NCBI GenBank assembly: GCA_038891515.1
Contig: JAWAEB010000003.1
Span: 1-55,522, forward strand
DNA: 55,522 bases
Direction: 5' to 3'
From: HRBIN01 sp038891515
Lineage (GTDB): Archaea; Thermoproteota; Nitrososphaeria_A; Caldarchaeales; Caldarchaeaceae
In this document: piece by piece, positions 1 to 7,772 of the stretch
Position numbering within the stretch: position 1 is the stretch's first letter
How the letters are laid out: every line of letters starts with the position of its first letter
Position numbers and translations under genes: made by a program
Notes under the pieces: model-generated
Database searches by the model: none
Told to the model about the DNA's origin: nothing
What the model saw: only the letters and a program-made list of their open reading frames with translations

Positions 1-119
1 AGAAGACACTGCTTCACGTGTTGAAAGCCTCGTATACAATCGGGGCTCTGTTCATCGCCGTAGGCGCTTCGTTCATCTTTCTCCCCGAGTGGGGGGTGCG
101 CGCCCTAGGCCTAGGTTAA
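1..119 (+). CDS. C-terminal end of a membrane protein (partial)
   Basis: The window opens inside a reading frame (frame starting at base 3) that ends with TAA at 117-119. The 38 visible residues include a hydrophobic stretch (IGALFIAVGASFIFL), which looks like a final transmembrane helix followed by a short polar tail. The rest of the gene lies outside the window, so the family cannot be named. Overlapping frames are poorer in hydrophobic patterning and are less likely to be coding. It converges with the minus-strand TnpB remnant and oxidoreductase operon that follow. Confidence 0.5.
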   Translation, partial: KTLLHVLKASYTIGALFIAVGASFIFLPEWGVRALGLG

Positions 120-267
120 GGCAAGACAATAATGCACCGACCAGAGCGGGCCAAGACATGTTGACCTAACCTCCTACGCGGCGTTAAAAAGGAGGGTGTG
201 ATGGGGCCTGTCCTACGGTCCTTGGTGCCGCACTTCTGCAACTGCGATGTATTGTCCTGGGTGAGAG

Positions 268-552
268 AAGTTGAGCTTCGGGTGCGCGGGCTCTCTAACT
301 GTGTGATGGCTTCTTCATACGGGTGTCTGGGCTGTGTCAAATCAACCCCCAGAATAGGCATGTACCCTAGTATCCGCAGATTGGGCATTTGAAGAGTCCC
401 ACAACTCGGAGGCCTCTGATTCTACATTTATGGCATGTTTTTGAGGTGATTCTTTCGCTTACCTTGATCCCGAGCCATATTGCTTTGTACTCTATGAAGA
501 AGCTTAGCCTGTGGTATGGGATATCCGTTGAGCTTCTGTTGAAGACTTTTTC
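268..552 (-). pseudogene. TnpB (IS200/IS605-type) C-terminal remnant
   Basis: Minus-strand residues translated from about 552 to 367 read like the C-terminal RuvC/zinc-ribbon part of TnpB: a segment FFIEYKAIWLGIKV followed by SKTCHKC and, 13 residues later, FKCPICGY. The frame then hits a TAG (369-367), where an intact protein would continue with the conserved Asn/Asp-rich stretch. A TnpB-tail-like peptide (GYMPILGVDL, then TQLESPRTRSS) resumes in another frame down to about 268, so a small deletion or frameshift removed the segment in between. No start, no N-terminal domain and no TnpA are present. The remnant begins within a few bases of the nrfD stop codon, which suggests an old insertion just behind the operon. 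The family assignment rests on the CxxC pairs and their context. Confidence 0.6.
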
Positions 553-556
553 CTTG

Positions 557-2101
557 CTACCTCTGTTTTCTAACGAAAAACACTGCAAGAATACCGGCCA
601 ACGCAACCATGATCAAAAGGTTAAACATGGATGTGGTGGCGAGAGATGGTATTGACATGACTTGAATGGCTGTAGGAGTGAGCTTGACCGAGTAAGCGGT
701 TGCGGAGTTTTGCCCGGCAAACAAGATGGATGAAACAACCCAGCCGAACACATATGCGGTGGAAACAGATATTCCAGACATCCAGCCGGTTAGGACGGCT
801 CGAAGCGAGATGACTGTGGCAGGCTCGGTTTTTGTTTTCTGTATTCCGAAAACCTCCCAGACGGGGAAGGTAGGGAACACCTTTACGAACAGCAGCAGGA
901 TTAATGCGAGGCCTGCGAAAGAGCCGGCCGTAAGTAAAAGCTCTACATACGTTGGCGTGTACTGAGAGACAGCTGACTGAACTGTCGGAAGCCTTGCATA
1001 ATTCATTAGGCCGGGCAAGACTATCAGCACTCTCTTAACCCACATCGCTGGAAGAACGACAGCCGCCATCGCTACAACAGTTTTAAATGTTCTCAGCCTC
1101 GGTATGAGCAGGACAACGCTCGCCAACACGAGAGAGGCCAGCACATACCAGGTGAACGGGCTGTACGGCCCTGTCCACGAGAACTCCGAAACTGTGAAGT
1201 CCTCAGAGGCCGCTGCATACCTTATCGTGAAGGTCTCGGCGAGGAAGAAGTACAGGTATCCGAGCAGGAAGACGACAAGCATGCTGCCGAGGTTCACGAA
1301 GGTTCTGTCGGATATCACCTCCTTCAACCCAAGCCGCCACCTAACTATCGCTGCGACTATTATGACGAGCGAGAGGCCTGAGAGCAGGGCTCCTATGATG
1401 AAGTAGGGGCCCATCATCGCATCGTTCCACGTTGGAACAGACTTCATGCCACCGAAAATCCATCCCGTAACGGTGTGCATCATCACCGCGATGGGAACTG
1501 TTACGATTGCGAGGATTTTGAGGCCCGACTCGAGCAGGTGGAACTGATGCTTGTCACCTGTCCAGTCGTAGCGTAATAGCTTGTAGAGCCGTTGGAAGCG
1601 GCTGCCCTTATCCGACATCACAGCCACGTCCGGTATCAGGGCTACGTGGAGGTATCCGAGTCCTGTGAGAAGGTAGAAGAGCAGGACGATAACATCCCAT
1701 CCGACTGGAGACTGTATTCTCCCAAACAGGGGTATGTAGGTCAGGGCGCGGAAGAGTTGTCCAACGTCGAACAGTATGTTGAAGGCCGCTATAATGAGGC
1801 TTCCAACAGTTATGACCTCGGCGATTCTCGTTATCGGCTTACCCCATTCTAGGTTTAGCAGCCTCATGATGGATGATATGAATGTTCCTGACATGCTTAT
1901 GCTTATGAAGAAGATGAAGTTAGCCATGTAGATTCCCCAGGCCACAGGTCTGTTGAGGCCTGTGACGCCAAGCCCTTGAGACAGCTGATGGAACCATGCG
2001 TAAAGAGCTAAACCTATGATAATCAGCAGAGCTCCGAGAACTGCGTAAGCTGGCTTGCTGAAAGCTCCAAGGCTGTAGTATTTCTCAGCTTCAGCCGCCA
2101 T
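557..2101 (-). CDS. NrfD/PsrC-family quinone-interacting membrane subunit
   Basis: This 514-residue protein has about ten hydrophobic segments spread along its length and the NrfD-family look (RPVAWGIYMANFIFFISISMS near residues 52-72). NrfD/PsrC proteins anchor molybdopterin oxidoreductases to the membrane and exchange electrons with the quinone pool. It is longer than classical 8-helix PsrC (about 320 residues) and nearer the 10-helix ActC/QrcD/DsrP type. It is the third gene after the catalytic and Fe-S subunits, starting one base after the Fe-S subunit stop (2102), so the three are almost certainly cotranscribed. The substrate cannot be read from this subunit. The final residues (FFVRKQR) sit directly against the TnpB remnant, but the protein does not look truncated. 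Confidence 0.85.
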   Translation of the reverse strand: MAAEAEKYYSLGAFSKPAYAVLGALLIIIGLALYAWFHQLSQGLGVTGLNRPVAWGIYMANFIFFISISMSGTFISSIMRLLNLEWGKPITRIAEVITVGSLIIAAFNILFDVGQLFRALTYIPLFGRIQSPVGWDVIVLLFYLLTGLGYLHVALIPDVAVMSDKGSRFQRLYKLLRYDWTGDKHQFHLLESGLKILAIVTVPIAVMMHTVTGWIFGGMKSVPTWNDAMMGPYFIIGALLSGLSLVIIVAAIVRWRLGLKEVISDRTFVNLGSMLVVFLLGYLYFFLAETFTIRYAAASEDFTVSEFSWTGPYSPFTWYVLASLVLASVVLLIPRLRTFKTVVAMAAVVLPAMWVKRVLIVLPGLMNYARLPTVQSAVSQYTPTYVELLLTAGSFAGLALILLLFVKVFPTFPVWEVFGIQKTKTEPATVISLRAVLTGWMSGISVSTAYVFGWVVSSILFAGQNSATAYSVKLTPTAIQVMSIPSLATTSMFNLLIMVALAGILAVFFVRKQR

Positions 2102-2920
2102 CTAAACCCCCTCCTGCAGATATATCACCTTGGGGCTTGTTCCAAGCTCTTCAAACAGCCTGAACGCTCTCTTGCTCTCAGACAGCTGTGATACAAGGCT
2201 CTCAGGATTGTCCAAGTCGCCGAATATTAACGCCCTGCCCGTGCAGCTCCTCACGCATGAGGGCAGGTAGTTAAGTTCTCTGAAGTCAAAGTCGCTCCAC
2301 TTATCCCCGGGCTCAGACCCGGTTACTTCGTCATCCTTCATGATAAGCCTGCGCATCAATGTGTCGACTGCTTTGCTCAATTTCTCATCTGTGGTCAAAC
2401 CTTCTTTAACCGCGTTGGCTACGGCGGGTGGGATGTTTCCCGCTTCAATGTCTCGTCTTAAACGAATAATCCTGTGAACGCAGAACGTGCATTTCTCCAC
2501 AACGCCCGCAGGCCTTACTGGGACTGTTGGGTTAAGATAATCCAGATAAGTGTCAGGCCAGGACGGCTCACGCCAGTTGAAGTATCTGACGCCGTAGGGG
2601 CATGCGACCATGCAGAGCCTGCAGCCGATGCATCTGTTATAGTCTTGGTCAACTATGCCGTCTTCGCGTTGGAACGTGGCTCCGACCGGGCAGACCTGGA
2701 CGCACGGCGGGTTGTCGCAATGCATGCATGGCCGCGGTAAAATCTCTGTCCTTCCGTCATGGTTTTTGACAACAAGGTCCATCCAAGCTATCTGACGGCC
2801 TACCTGCTGCTCCAGCTCGCTGCCTATGGGAACGTTGTTCTCGGCCTTGCAGGCTACAACACATGCTTGGCAAGCCGTGCATTTGTCTAAATCTATAACC
2901 ATGCTCCACCTGACCATCAT
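2102..2920 (-). CDS. Four-cluster ferredoxin subunit of a molybdopterin oxidoreductase
   Basis: The 272-residue protein carries four groups of cysteines typical of PsrB/DmsB/NrfC electron-transfer subunits: CTACQACVVAC near residue 15, CMHCDNPPCVQVCP near 65, CIGCRLCMVACPYG near 97, and CTFC plus a C-terminal CVRSC completing the last cluster. Each is expected to bind a 4Fe-4S cluster and pass electrons between the exported catalytic subunit and the NrfD membrane subunit. It has no signal peptide of its own, as is usual for subunits carried across the membrane with a Tat-signal partner. Its start codon overlaps the stop of the upstream catalytic gene (ATGA at 2917-2920), implying coupled translation. 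Confidence 0.92.
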   Translation of the reverse strand: MMVRWSMVIDLDKCTACQACVVACKAENNVPIGSELEQQVGRQIAWMDLVVKNHDGRTEILPRPCMHCDNPPCVQVCPVGATFQREDGIVDQDYNRCIGCRLCMVACPYGVRYFNWREPSWPDTYLDYLNPTVPVRPAGVVEKCTFCVHRIIRLRRDIEAGNIPPAVANAVKEGLTTDEKLSKAVDTLMRRLIMKDDEVTGSEPGDKWSDFDFRELNYLPSCVRSCTGRALIFGDLDNPESLVSQLSESKRAFRLFEELGTSPKVIYLQEGV

Positions 2921-5352
2921 ACACCACCCATCCTCGTTATTCTCACACGTGTTGACGTGAACCCAGCCGAGCCTGAAAGCCTCTCACGTCTCTCAACGAG
3001 TATGGTGTTCACGTTTGTCCCAGTCTTAGACGCATACCTGCCGTATGCCGTCCTTCCAACGCCGAAAGGCATGAGCACCACGTTGGGTTTAGACGTGGGA
3101 CGTATCTTAGCGATTGTTACTAGACGCCCTGCAGGCGATTCCACAGCAACCCATTCCCCATCCCTCACCCCAAGCTTCTCAGCAACCTCTGGATGTATCT
3201 CAACCCAGTTACGCCACCCCATTCTGACGAGAGGTCCGAAGCTCGCTAATGCCCACGGCGAGTTCGTTGCCCTGCCCTCTGCATGCATTATCGACTTGTA
3301 GGTTGCGAGGATGAACGGGTACTGTGACGGATCTCCGACGAACTCAGGCTCTTCATAGTGGGGTAGAAACACCTCATGACCCCGTGCCTTGATGTTGAGG
3401 CTGTTCAGAAGCTCTTCATAGGCCCGGTCGAGCTCAATCCCATTCTCCTTCGCTTTTTTCTCGGCTAAGGTCTTGAGCTTCTCCTCCAAGGTCTTTGAGT
3501 GAAACTCAAACTTACCAGTCTTTGTCTGCAGCTCGTGTTTGTAGTCTTCGAAGACATAAGGTGGGTCGGCCCAGAAACCATACTTAAGCACGTTTGCCCA
3601 GAACTCCTCGAAGCTGTTCAGCCGAGAAAGTGGTAATGGTCCAACCTTTCCCCTGCGACTCTCCCAGATACCGGTCCACCTGTATTTGATGGCCTCTTCA
3701 AACGATTGCCATGCAAAAGCTTCTGAGACGACACCCCCAATCCTCCTCGCCAGCTGTATTATCACGTCCCCTGTGTTGGCTGTGTTGTAGAGAGGCTTGA
3801 CCACTGGCTGGCGGATTGAGGCGACAGGGTAGCCGAGGCTGGGGTATATTACGTCGTCCATGTAACGTTCGAGGTAGGTGTGGTCGGGCAGCACGACGTC
3901 GGCGTAGTAGGAAGTGGTCTCATCCATGAACGGAGACATGCTAACTATGAACGGAATCTTCTCAAGAGCCTTCTCCCACGCTCTGACGTTAGGGGATGAG
4001 AAAACCGGGTTCGTGTAGTATGTCATCAAGACTTCGACAGGGTAGGGTTTGCCATCTACAATGGATTCGGCTGCCTGTTGGTAGACGTTTTTCGCAAACG
4101 GATATTTCTCAGTTCCAGCATAGTCTACGCGTGTTTTCGCCAAACCTGTTTTGGCAATTTCATCGAGGCTGAGGGGCGGCCATGGCTTGAACGGCGGCGA
4201 GTTTTGTACAATCACTCCCCCCTTTCTGCCTATGCTCCCAACCAACGCGTTCAAAGCATGTATAGCCATGTAGGCGTAGACGCCGTTGGGTTGCATCATG
4301 GCTCCCCTTTGGCCTGCGGCGACGGCGGGTTTTGTGGAGGCGAATTCATGGGCAACTCTCTCGATTGTTTCAGCTGGAACGCCCGTAACCCTCTCAGCCC
4401 AGTCAACACCATACTTGGACAGGACGAGCTCGGCGAAATCCTCAAAACCATAAGTATAGTTCTCGATGAACTCACGATCGTATATCTTATCCCTGATTAT
4501 CACATGAGCTATGCCCAGGGCTAGGGCGCTGTCGGTGCCTGGGTTTATCCTCAGGCATTCATCAGCCTTGACAGCGGTTGTTGAATATCTGACCTCTGCG
4601 ACAACAATCTTAGCTCTTACAGGCCTTTCACGCCTGATGTGACCGTAGCTCCTCAAAAGCCTTGTAGTCGGCCTCCACGCCTCGAGGAATGAGGCTCCGA
4701 AGAGAAGGATGTAGTTGGTGTTTTGCCAGTCGTAACCTAAGTAATTTTTGACGCCCTGCGTGAGGTAGTGTGCTATGACCGCACCGTCTGAGCAGATGCT
4801 GCTGTGTCCGATGCGGTTTGGCGTGCCGAAAGATGTTGTGAACCTTGAGATGAAGTCGCCCATGTTTCCTCGGACCCTGCCGTCAAGCCACAAAAACCTC
4901 TCAGGCATGCCCGCCCTACGCAACGCAGAGAGCCTTGACGCAACTATGTCAAGCACTTCGCTCCAGCTGGCTTGTCTAAACCTTGGAACACCCCGTTCAC
5001 CAACCCTGACGAGAGGGCCTGTTATTCTATCCGGGTCGTAGAGTATCTGAAGGCCGTAGTGGGCTTTGGGGCAGATGGAGCCTCTGTTAATTGGGTGGAG
5101 CGGGTTGCCTTCTATCTTGACAGCTCTTCCCTCAACAACCCGTACAGCTATACCACATCCCGCTGGACACTGTAAACATGTACTCGCAATCCAGCTGTCT
5201 TCAACAAACTGATAACTGGACCTACTCTGCAGCACGTTTGTCTGTACACTGAGAAGCGTATCGCGTGGGATTGAGACGAGCGATCCTACAGCACTGGCTG
5301 TGGCGGTGGCCGCCGCCACCTTAATGAAATCTCTTCTGCTAACACTAGACAT
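2917..5352 (-). CDS. Tat-exported molybdopterin oxidoreductase, catalytic subunit (Psr/Phs-like)
   Basis: This 811-residue protein belongs to the DMSO-reductase superfamily with a Mo- or W-bis-pyranopterin cofactor. It begins with a twin-arginine signal (SRRDFIK, residues 5-11, then a hydrophobic Ala-rich stretch), so it is exported folded. Cys59, Cys62, Cys66 and Cys94 form the usual N-terminal 4Fe-4S motif. The likely metal ligand is Cys187 in HSSICSDG. Cys is the ligand in polysulfide/thiosulfate, tetrathionate and arsenate reductase types, as opposed to Ser in DMSO reductase. Respiratory reduction (or oxidation) of a sulfur or arsenic compound is therefore plausible, but the substrate is unproven. 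It heads a three-gene operon with a ferredoxin and an NrfD subunit. A ModE-like regulator and a tungstate/molybdate importer lie immediately upstream, which fits metal supply to this enzyme. Confidence 0.9.
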   Translation of the reverse strand: MSSVSRRDFIKVAAATATASAVGSLVSIPRDTLLSVQTNVLQSRSSYQFVEDSWIASTCLQCPAGCGIAVRVVEGRAVKIEGNPLHPINRGSICPKAHYGLQILYDPDRITGPLVRVGERGVPRFRQASWSEVLDIVASRLSALRRAGMPERFLWLDGRVRGNMGDFISRFTTSFGTPNRIGHSSICSDGAVIAHYLTQGVKNYLGYDWQNTNYILLFGASFLEAWRPTTRLLRSYGHIRRERPVRAKIVVAEVRYSTTAVKADECLRINPGTDSALALGIAHVIIRDKIYDREFIENYTYGFEDFAELVLSKYGVDWAERVTGVPAETIERVAHEFASTKPAVAAGQRGAMMQPNGVYAYMAIHALNALVGSIGRKGGVIVQNSPPFKPWPPLSLDEIAKTGLAKTRVDYAGTEKYPFAKNVYQQAAESIVDGKPYPVEVLMTYYTNPVFSSPNVRAWEKALEKIPFIVSMSPFMDETTSYYADVVLPDHTYLERYMDDVIYPSLGYPVASIRQPVVKPLYNTANTGDVIIQLARRIGGVVSEAFAWQSFEEAIKYRWTGIWESRRGKVGPLPLSRLNSFEEFWANVLKYGFWADPPYVFEDYKHELQTKTGKFEFHSKTLEEKLKTLAEKKAKENGIELDRAYEELLNSLNIKARGHEVFLPHYEEPEFVGDPSQYPFILATYKSIMHAEGRATNSPWALASFGPLVRMGWRNWVEIHPEVAEKLGVRDGEWVAVESPAGRLVTIAKIRPTSKPNVVLMPFGVGRTAYGRYASKTGTNVNTILVERRERLSGSAGFTSTRVRITRMGGV

Positions 5353-5380
5353 ATGATGTCTTAAGGTCTACTTTTTCAGA

Positions 5381-5390
5381 CGTATTTAAC
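5381..5390 (-). promoter_or_regulatory. TATA box of the oxidoreductase operon
   Basis: The minus strand reads GTTAAATACG here, centred roughly 33 bases before the ATG at 5352. This is a reasonable archaeal TATA element with a short leader. Confidence 0.5.
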
Positions 5391-5398
5391 TAAGAGTC

Positions 5399-5428
5399 TA
5401 CAAATGTATACAAATGTTTACAAGAGTA
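5399..5428. repeat. Three helically phased 10-bp repeats (candidate operator)
   Basis: Units are TACAAATGTA (5399-5408), TACAAATGTT (5409-5418) and TACAAGAGTA (5419-5428). The 10-bp period places each unit on the same face of the helix, directly upstream of the TATA box of the oxidoreductase operon. This is the position used by archaeal activators. The binding protein is unknown, and the adjacent ModE-like protein is one candidate. Confidence 0.6.
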
Positions 5429-5620
5429 CATATGAAATTGGGGTTATAAGCCTAGGAGCCAGCCAACAGACAAATTGTCTGAAAAGGCCGCACATAGGTA
5501 AATCAATGCGTAAATTCCACTCCTGCACACATGTAGACTCTGCAGAACGTGATTCACTGTATCATGTGAAGCAAATTTTACTCAAGGGGATTTGACTCAG
5601 AGCACACTCATAGCCGTTCT

Positions 5621-6148
5621 TCACGGCTTCATCAAAAGGGCTTCCGTGGCCTTGATTATGATTAGGATTCGGTCGCCTATTTTTATGTCGAGGCGTTTGA
5701 GGCTGTCAGTTGTTATGACTGACTTGATCTCTTGACGTGAGTCGACATCGACACCCACCATACTGATCACGTCTCCCTCCGTCACTTCCTTTACATATCC
5801 CGTGAGGATATTTCTTGCGCTGAGCCTCATTTCTATGAAGGATTGGACGAACCCCGGCCTATGGGCTGACTGGATGGTATAATACTGCTCTAGGAGTTTT
5901 CTACCTTCCTCTGTCAGCTCAGTTTTTCCGCCGCTCTTCCCCCCTCTAATGGATTGAACCGGCCTAGCTTGCGTTTTTTCCTCAACCTCCCTCAGCCAGT
6001 TCAACCCTGTCCGATAGCTTATGCCTAGGTGGCGACACGCTTGCAATATGCTTCCCACCCTCCCCACCGTGTCCAGTAGCTCCAATCTGCTGGGGTGAAG
6101 CTCCACCTCCCTGTCATTCATTCTTACCTTTATCAGGTCGATATTCAC
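5621..6148 (-). CDS. ModE-like molybdate/tungstate-responsive regulator
   Basis: This 175-residue protein combines a LysR-like winged helix (residues about 20-60, with the HTH around SILQACRHLGISYRTGLNWL) and a C-terminal Mop/TOBE oxyanion-binding domain (about 108-172). The Mop-domain signature is SARNILTG, followed by two beta-rich segments. That is the ModE architecture with one Mop repeat instead of the two in E. coli ModE. It probably binds molybdate or tungstate and controls the divergent importer genes and perhaps the oxidoreductase operon. The start is GTG at 6148, supported by a TATA box (6172-6179) 27 bases away, giving a leaderless transcript. The gene is oriented away from wtpA and shares its promoter region. 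Confidence 0.85.
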   Translation of the reverse strand: MNIDLIKVRMNDREVELHPSRLELLDTVGRVGSILQACRHLGISYRTGLNWLREVEEKTQARPVQSIRGGKSGGKTELTEEGRKLLEQYYTIQSAHRPGFVQSFIEMRLSARNILTGYVKEVTEGDVISMVGVDVDSRQEIKSVITTDSLKRLDIKIGDRILIIIKATEALLMKP

Positions 6149-6171
6149 CGATGTGAAGAGCTAATCTCAGC

Positions 6172-6179
6172 TATTTAAG
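6172..6179. promoter_or_regulatory. Shared divergent TATA box of the modE-like and wtpA genes
   Basis: TATTTAAG on the plus strand reads CTTAAATA on the minus strand. Its centre is about 28 bases from the wtpA ATG at 6204 and about 27 bases from the regulator GTG at 6148. One TBP site could therefore drive both leaderless transcripts. Confidence 0.6.
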
Positions 6180-6203
6180 TAGGTGTATGAAAAGGGGATC
6201 TGG

Positions 6204-7058
6204 ATGCGTAAAAATAGCACCATGACCATTGTAACCACCTCAGCAGCCACAGCAACGCTGGTGCTGATAGCTTTCTTTTCCGCCCATCCACAAAGACCGC
6301 TGGTTATCTACTCGGCACCCACGTTAGCGGGGATATCGGATGAGCTCGCCCGCATTGCAAACACATCCATAGATGTCCAAATACATGGGAGCGTCTTCGC
6401 AGCTAACTTAATAAAATCAGGCAAGACGCCGGACCTATTCCTATCAGTTGACAGTGAGCTGAAATCGGGGTTAAACTATAGGGGTGAAAAACTCATCGGA
6501 GTATATAGGTTGTTGCTCGTCTGTGCAGGAAACTATGACAGCCTAGAAGCATTGAAGGACGCAAAAATAGGAATAGCTGACCCAAATCAGGCTCCCATCG
6601 GCTACAGAGCGTTGGCAGCCATCTACCTCATATCCCTAAATGAAGGATATGGATTAGTTGAAGAGGTGGAGAGAAGTCTCAACATCCGTTACTTAGACGG
6701 GGGTGGGCCTGTCAAGATGCTTCTTCAGAACATCTCAGCATCTGGAAGATTTTACATGAGGTCGAACCTTGACTTTGTCGGTTCGTTACTTGAGGCAGGA
6801 GTGGTGGACTGCATTTTCGCCCACGTCCCATTCGTAATAATCCGAAAACTCTACAACCGCTACAATATCATTGAGATGCCTGATTATGCACGATTTGAGG
6901 AGGACCCGCCCATTGAAATCGTTGCAGTGCTTAGGATGACTCAAGTAAAAATTTCTAGATTTGAAGCGGTTGCTTTATCGTTTACTGAGGGGGGTGATAG
7001 ACTTCTACAGATGATCGATGAAATCGATGTTGAAAAATTTGGTATTAAGGCGGGTTGA
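6204..7058 (+). CDS. wtpA: Tungstate/molybdate ABC transporter, substrate-binding protein
   Basis: The protein starts with an uncleaved-looking signal anchor (TIVTTSAATATLVLIAFFSA) and continues as a periplasmic-type oxyanion binder of the ModA/WtpA superfamily (LVIYSAPTLAGISDELA, VQIHGSVFAANLIKSGKTPDLFLSVD). It would sit outside the membrane and deliver tungstate or molybdate to the permease encoded next. A GTG at 6183 would add seven residues. I prefer ATG 6204 because it lies 28 bases from the TATA box. The downstream order permease then ATPase is the standard importer operon (7-base gap). Which of the two oxyanions is preferred cannot be judged from sequence. Confidence 0.8.
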   Translation: MRKNSTMTIVTTSAATATLVLIAFFSAHPQRPLVIYSAPTLAGISDELARIANTSIDVQIHGSVFAANLIKSGKTPDLFLSVDSELKSGLNYRGEKLIGVYRLLLVCAGNYDSLEALKDAKIGIADPNQAPIGYRALAAIYLISLNEGYGLVEEVERSLNIRYLDGGGPVKMLLQNISASGRFYMRSNLDFVGSLLEAGVVDCIFAHVPFVIIRKLYNRYNIIEMPDYARFEEDPPIEIVAVLRMTQVKISRFEAVALSFTEGGDRLLQMIDEIDVEKFGIKAG

Positions 7059-7065
7059 GGTCTAA

Positions 7066-7770
7066 ATGACAGCGAAGGTCTTGAGGTTTTTAGCGATAGC
7101 TGTGACTATGTTCTATGTATCTTTTCTGCTTGGCTCTGGTTTTCTCTATCAAGGTTTGGTCCTACCCCCAGACCCTTATACATCGCTTATCAACACGGTC
7201 TTAACAGCATCGGCGGCTACACTGTTTGCGTTTCCGATAGCGCTTATCCTAGCATTCTACACAACGAAACGTGGACTTGGGGGGATGATACCCTTTATCA
7301 CTTTTTCAACAGCCATTCCCCACACATCCATCGGCCTCCTGCTACTCCCTCTCTTCACTAGGCTCGGAATGGTTGATACAGCTCCGGCGGTGATAATCTC
7401 AATGATGGTTGTATCGCTTCCCATAGGCGTCGGCTCCCTCGCATCCGTTTTCGCCGTCTCCCAGAAATCGCTTGACGAATTTCTACAGCCGCTCGGCCTC
7501 AATGAACTTGTTATCCTCTGGCTCCACATGAAGGCTGCTGTCTTAGGCGTGGTAACTTCCGTCATATTGATGTGGTTGAGGAGTTTCTCCGAGCTCGGCG
7601 CATTGCTGATAGTAGCAAACAGGCCCGTCACCGTCGGGGTATATCTTTTCGAGTTGTTCAATAGGGGAGGAGCTGCTGCATCTATTCTCTACGCCGTGCT
7701 TGTTGCGGCGATAGGACTGGCCTTCAGCACATTACTCTACTTCGTCTCAAGAAGAGCTGGGGTGAGCTGA
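7066..7770 (+). CDS. wtpB: Tungstate/molybdate ABC transporter, permease
   Basis: The protein has 234 residues with about six transmembrane segments and a BPD-type permease layout. The EAA-like cytoplasmic loop is visible as LGLNELVILWLHMKAAVLG around residues 144-162, followed by a typical RSFSELGALLIVANRP segment. It forms the membrane channel with the neighbouring ATPase. The gene follows the binding protein by 7 bases and precedes the ATPase by 2 bases. Assignment to the tungstate/molybdate group comes from the binding protein and the ModE-like neighbour; the permease alone would only support oxyanion ABC permease. Confidence 0.82.
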   Translation: MTAKVLRFLAIAVTMFYVSFLLGSGFLYQGLVLPPDPYTSLINTVLTASAATLFAFPIALILAFYTTKRGLGGMIPFITFSTAIPHTSIGLLLLPLFTRLGMVDTAPAVIISMMVVSLPIGVGSLASVFAVSQKSLDEFLQPLGLNELVILWLHMKAAVLGVVTSVILMWLRSFSELGALLIVANRPVTVGVYLFELFNRGGAAASILYAVLVAAIGLAFSTLLYFVSRRAGVS

Positions 7771-7772
7771 GG

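Larger units (their letters stand above)
5353..5620. promoter_or_regulatory. Intergenic control region of the oxidoreductase operon
   Basis: The 268 bases between the catalytic subunit start (5352) and the ModE-like gene stop hold no credible gene. On the minus strand a TATA-like box (GTTAAATACG, 5381-5390) lies about 33 bases from the ATG. Directly upstream of it are three tandem 10-bp units (5399-5428). The far half, 5430-5620, shows nothing further that I recognise. Confidence 0.6.
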
